DNA of 64,000 bases from UBA7662 sp943369355. Its GTDB lineage: Bacteria; Bacteroidota; Bacteroidia; UBA7662. Position numbers and translations under genes: made by a program. This document shows positions 61,832 to 64,000 of this stretch, one piece after another (within the stretch, counting starts at the first letter, position 1; the number at the start of each line of letters is the position of its first letter). Under the pieces are notes generated by a model that ran no database searches, was not told where the DNA came from, and saw only the letters and a program-made list of their open reading frames with translations. Location: positions 62,001 through 126,000 of the forward strand of contig CALRMX020000006.1 of the NCBI GenBank assembly GCA_943369355.1. The letters are read 5' to 3'.

Positions 61832-63442
61832 CTAAAATTTAGTTTTAGGCTTTGTGTGCTTAATATCTGAAGGATTAACGCCAAAACTCTTCTTGAATGA
61901 GCGTGAAAAATAGGGCAAACTCCCAAAGCCGAATTGCTCTGCTATTTCTGCTACGGTTCCGGTGCCTTTTTCGAGTTCTTTAAGAGCCAACTTTAATTTG
62001 TATTCGCGTATGTAATTCGTGGTCGATAAACCTGTCATGTTTTTTATCCTCCTATGCAGCTGTGTTCTACTCATGTGCATTAATGCACTTATTTGCACCA
62101 TGTCGGGCAATTCAACGTGTAAATGGGCCTCAATGATTTGGTGTAACCTGCCCATGAATTGTTCATCGATACTTTCCTTCTCCTGCGCTTTTACGAGCTC
62201 TTGTACGGTGGTGCGGCTTGCTTGGTCGCGAACCAATTCTCGATTTCGGAGTAACTTGTGAAAAACAGCGAGTTGAAACGCATCGGATTCTGAAGTCAAT
62301 AAAATCTCATCCACTAGATGGTCGTTCGCATTTAACCTTTCCTGTAGCGATACGGAGGAGCTTGACCATACCACAGGTATAGCAGAGCTTCTACTATTCG
62401 ATTTCAAAAATTTAAGCGCTTGAATAAAGTCGGCATTCATGGCTTGTTCACACACCACCAAATCCGGTGTATGATCCATAGTTAAACGAATGCCTTTTTC
62501 AAGGGTATGCGCGAAAATGAGCCGATAGGTATCGCTAAGTTTTTTCTGCCAAGGTTGCTGTGCACTTTCCGGTGCAATCACAATAATGAGGGGTTGTTTA
62601 TTCTTTTGAAAGGTGTCAACGGCTATAATTTCATACGTATCCACTTCTTTAATCAACTCATTCAGTTGATATGGGCCATTTTCAAAAATTTGGTCGATTT
62701 GGTATTGATTGTAGGTTATGGATTCGGAAGTGCCAAATACGGGCATTTCCACTACTGCCAACGTGCCTTGGTCAGTTTTAGATATGAAGGCAAGGGTGCC
62801 TTCCAAAACATCTAAGAGTCGTTTTACTAGATAGAGACCAAGGCTAGTGCTTTGGTAATATTTTAGGTGGAGCGGATCGTCGTAAAACGGGTTAGTAAGT
62901 TGTGGAATTTTGTCGGCCTGTATACCTATACCATTGTCCGACACGGTAATCGAAACGGCGGGTTTATCTTTGAACAATTGTACACTTACCTTTACTTCAC
63001 CATCTTTTTTATTGCTATAGCGAATGGAGTTCGCGGTGAGCGTATAGAGTATGCGTCTGAGTTTCCGAAAATCGAAATAACAGTCATGATGAGCTACGTT
63101 GCTCGTGAAATGAAGTTGAACCTCGCGCTTTGAAGCTGCCTGTTTAAAGGAGTTCGTGATGCCCCGACAAAATTGAATCAAATCGCTTTTTTGAAGTTGA
63201 GCTATGGCTTCACCCGACTCTATTTCCGCTATTTCCTCCAGCAAACTAATCAACGATTGAAATCGCCATGCATTTTTGAGCACAAATTGAAGCTCTTCGT
63301 GGTAGGCAATATCCTTCTCTTTGAGCAACAATTCCTCTAACGGGCGAACGATTTGTTCGAGTGGCGATCCAAATTCTTTAGAGAGGTTTCTGCCGGTTTT
63401 CGCAAGTAGTGTTTTTAATTCTTCGAGGGCAAATTCGGACAT
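61832..63442 (-). CDS. AraC-type regulator with degenerate histidine kinase and receiver modules
   Basis: A 536-residue cytoplasmic protein with no transmembrane or sensor segment. Residues 12-75 align with a HisKA helix pair, but SKEFGSPLEQ has Lys22 where the phosphoacceptor His of SHEFRTPL stands. Residues ~85-235 are HATPase-like: N-box Asn138 and G1 box D169-N-G-I-G are kept, while the G2 glycines are altered (STSLGLYLV). Residues ~284-400 resemble a receiver, but the acidic pair is missing (IVIAPES), the Asp is Glu332 (PDLVVCEQ), and the conserved Lys is Ser384. A complete AraC helix-turn-helix follows (~430-525). It looks like a hybrid two-component regulator that no longer does phosphotransfer. 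usp lies 5 bases upstream. Confidence 0.85.
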   Translation of the reverse strand: MSEFALEELKTLLAKTGRNLSKEFGSPLEQIVRPLEELLLKEKDIAYHEELQFVLKNAWRFQSLISLLEEIAEIESGEAIAQLQKSDLIQFCRGITNSFKQAASKREVQLHFTSNVAHHDCYFDFRKLRRILYTLTANSIRYSNKKDGEVKVSVQLFKDKPAVSITVSDNGIGIQADKIPQLTNPFYDDPLHLKYYQSTSLGLYLVKRLLDVLEGTLAFISKTDQGTLAVVEMPVFGTSESITYNQYQIDQIFENGPYQLNELIKEVDTYEIIAVDTFQKNKQPLIIVIAPESAQQPWQKKLSDTYRLIFAHTLEKGIRLTMDHTPDLVVCEQAMNADFIQALKFLKSNSRSSAIPVVWSSSSVSLQERLNANDHLVDEILLTSESDAFQLAVFHKLLRNRELVRDQASRTTVQELVKAQEKESIDEQFMGRLHQIIEAHLHVELPDMVQISALMHMSRTQLHRRIKNMTGLSTTNYIREYKLKLALKELEKGTGTVAEIAEQFGFGSLPYFSRSFKKSFGVNPSDIKHTKPKTKF

Positions 63443-63447
63443 GGCTA

Positions 63448-64000
63448 CTATTTAGGGGCTGCTATTCCTGAGAAAAGGTCGTAAACTTTAAGGATCTGCT
63501 TGTAATTCATGATTAAAACAGGAATGTTAAACTTGTTGGTAATCATCTGCTGATCGAAATTGCTTCCGAAGAGGTTTTTGATTCCATCTTCCTTGTGATT
63601 GATAATGGCAATCAAATCGGCTTCAACCATATTCGCGTAGTCGAGCAGACTTGAGGTATAACCTTTATTGCCAGTTTCGGATATGCTAATCACTTCCATT
63701 TTGTGACTCTCAAGCAGGTTTTTCGCGTACTTCAAGTTGAGCTCAGTTCTTTTTTTCAGGAATTCGTCGGAATAATTCGCCGAGAACAAATGAATACGAG
63801 CGCCACTGAGTCGAGCTACTTCAATCACGTTGTGTAGAATTTGCTTTTCCTCGGCTATGAAGTCAACAGGAACTACAATTTCTTTTATCGCCGGCTGTTT
63901 TGGTGCCGTTTGGGTGATGACAAAGGCTGTTTTCGAGTTGCTGACAACGCTCAGTGCTTTGCTTCCGAACAGGTATTGTAATCCTTTAAGTCCGTGCGTG
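63448..64000 (-). CDS. Universal stress protein, tandem UspA type (5' end outside window)
   Basis: The frame runs open to the window edge, so the N-terminus is missing; a GTG at 63828 is internal. The visible 183 residues begin with the end of a first Usp domain (THGLKGLQYLFGSKA), followed by the start of a second (KEIVVPVDFIAEEKQILHNV) and its end (FGSNFDQQMITNKFNIPVLI). Tandem Usp proteins of about 280 residues are common in Bacteroidota. Usp proteins bind nucleotides or act in stress survival; here the second domain shows no clear G-2x-G-9x-G ATP motif. Just 5 bases before the degenerate kinase/AraC gene, hence co-transcribed. Confidence 0.88.
   Translation of the reverse strand, partial: THGLKGLQYLFGSKALSVVSNSKTAFVITQTAPKQPAIKEIVVPVDFIAEEKQILHNVIEVARLSGARIHLFSANYSDEFLKKRTELNLKYAKNLLESHKMEVISISETGNKGYTSSLLDYANMVEADLIAIINHKEDGIKNLFGSNFDQQMITNKFNIPVLIMNYKQILKVYDLFSGIAAPK

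Noticed and set aside
1..64000. CRISPR array, insertion sequence or rRNA operon
   Set aside because: No regularly spaced direct repeats, transposase gene with terminal inverted repeats, or rRNA sequence was seen.

Overview
The window is chromosomal DNA of a member of the Bacteroidota. The evidence is the promoter style (TAnnTTTG -7 boxes, some with a TTG or TTTG element 19-20 bases upstream), few Shine-Dalgarno sequences, a type IX secretion (T9SS) C-terminal sorting domain, zinc-free S4, S14 and L36, a FtsI with a PASTA domain, and the order rplQ-carA-eno. The exact order or family cannot be fixed from this sequence; gene order is compatible with Flavobacteriia or a neighbouring lineage.

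Layout. 1-6563: right-hand end of a prophage or related integrated element (tape measure C-terminus, two tail or baseplate proteins, convergent tyrosine integrase) that abuts the 3' end of a tRNA-Glu gene. 6653-9065: tRNA promoter, gapA-pgk glycolytic pair and terminator. 9066-9400: regulatory gap with MraZ-type operator repeats in two places and opposite orientations. 9401-24534: complete division and cell wall (dcw) cluster mraZ-rsmH-ftsL-ftsI-murE-mraY-murD-ftsW-murG-murC-ftsQ-ftsA-ftsZ, tightly packed and closed by a terminator. 24606-27516: proton-translocating transhydrogenase pntAA-pntAB-pntB. 27515-31423: phhB, gltA, a seven-helix membrane protein and an Xaa-Pro aminopeptidase. 31424-48622: uninterrupted str-S10-spc-alpha ribosomal superoperon (rpsL to rplQ, with fusA, secY, infA and rpoA; no tuf and no map). 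48675-51409: carA, eno and a DivIC/FtsB-like gene. 51453-64000, all on the minus strand: an accessory and signalling region with a lipoprotein, an anti-sigma-like protein carrying a beta-barrel-like domain, an ECF sigma factor, a T9SS cargo protein, a VWA membrane protein, fabG, an HD hydrolase, a TPR adenylate cyclase, a regulator with degenerate histidine kinase and receiver modules fused to an AraC DNA-binding domain, and a tandem universal stress protein cut by the window edge.

How the parts work together. The core (6.8-51.4 kb) supplies glycolysis, peptidoglycan precursors, the divisome, redox balancing, the TCA entry step and translation. The accessory right end looks like envelope and stress signalling: one sigma/anti-sigma pair, and a run usp - degenerate kinase/AraC - cyclase - HD hydrolase that could link stress sensing to cAMP. 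The most distinctive observations are the regulator that has lost both phosphoacceptor residues (His to Lys and Asp to Glu), the second, inverted MraZ-type operator about 190 bp upstream of the canonical one, and the sigma/anti-sigma operon whose anti-sigma-like protein ends in a barrel-like domain.
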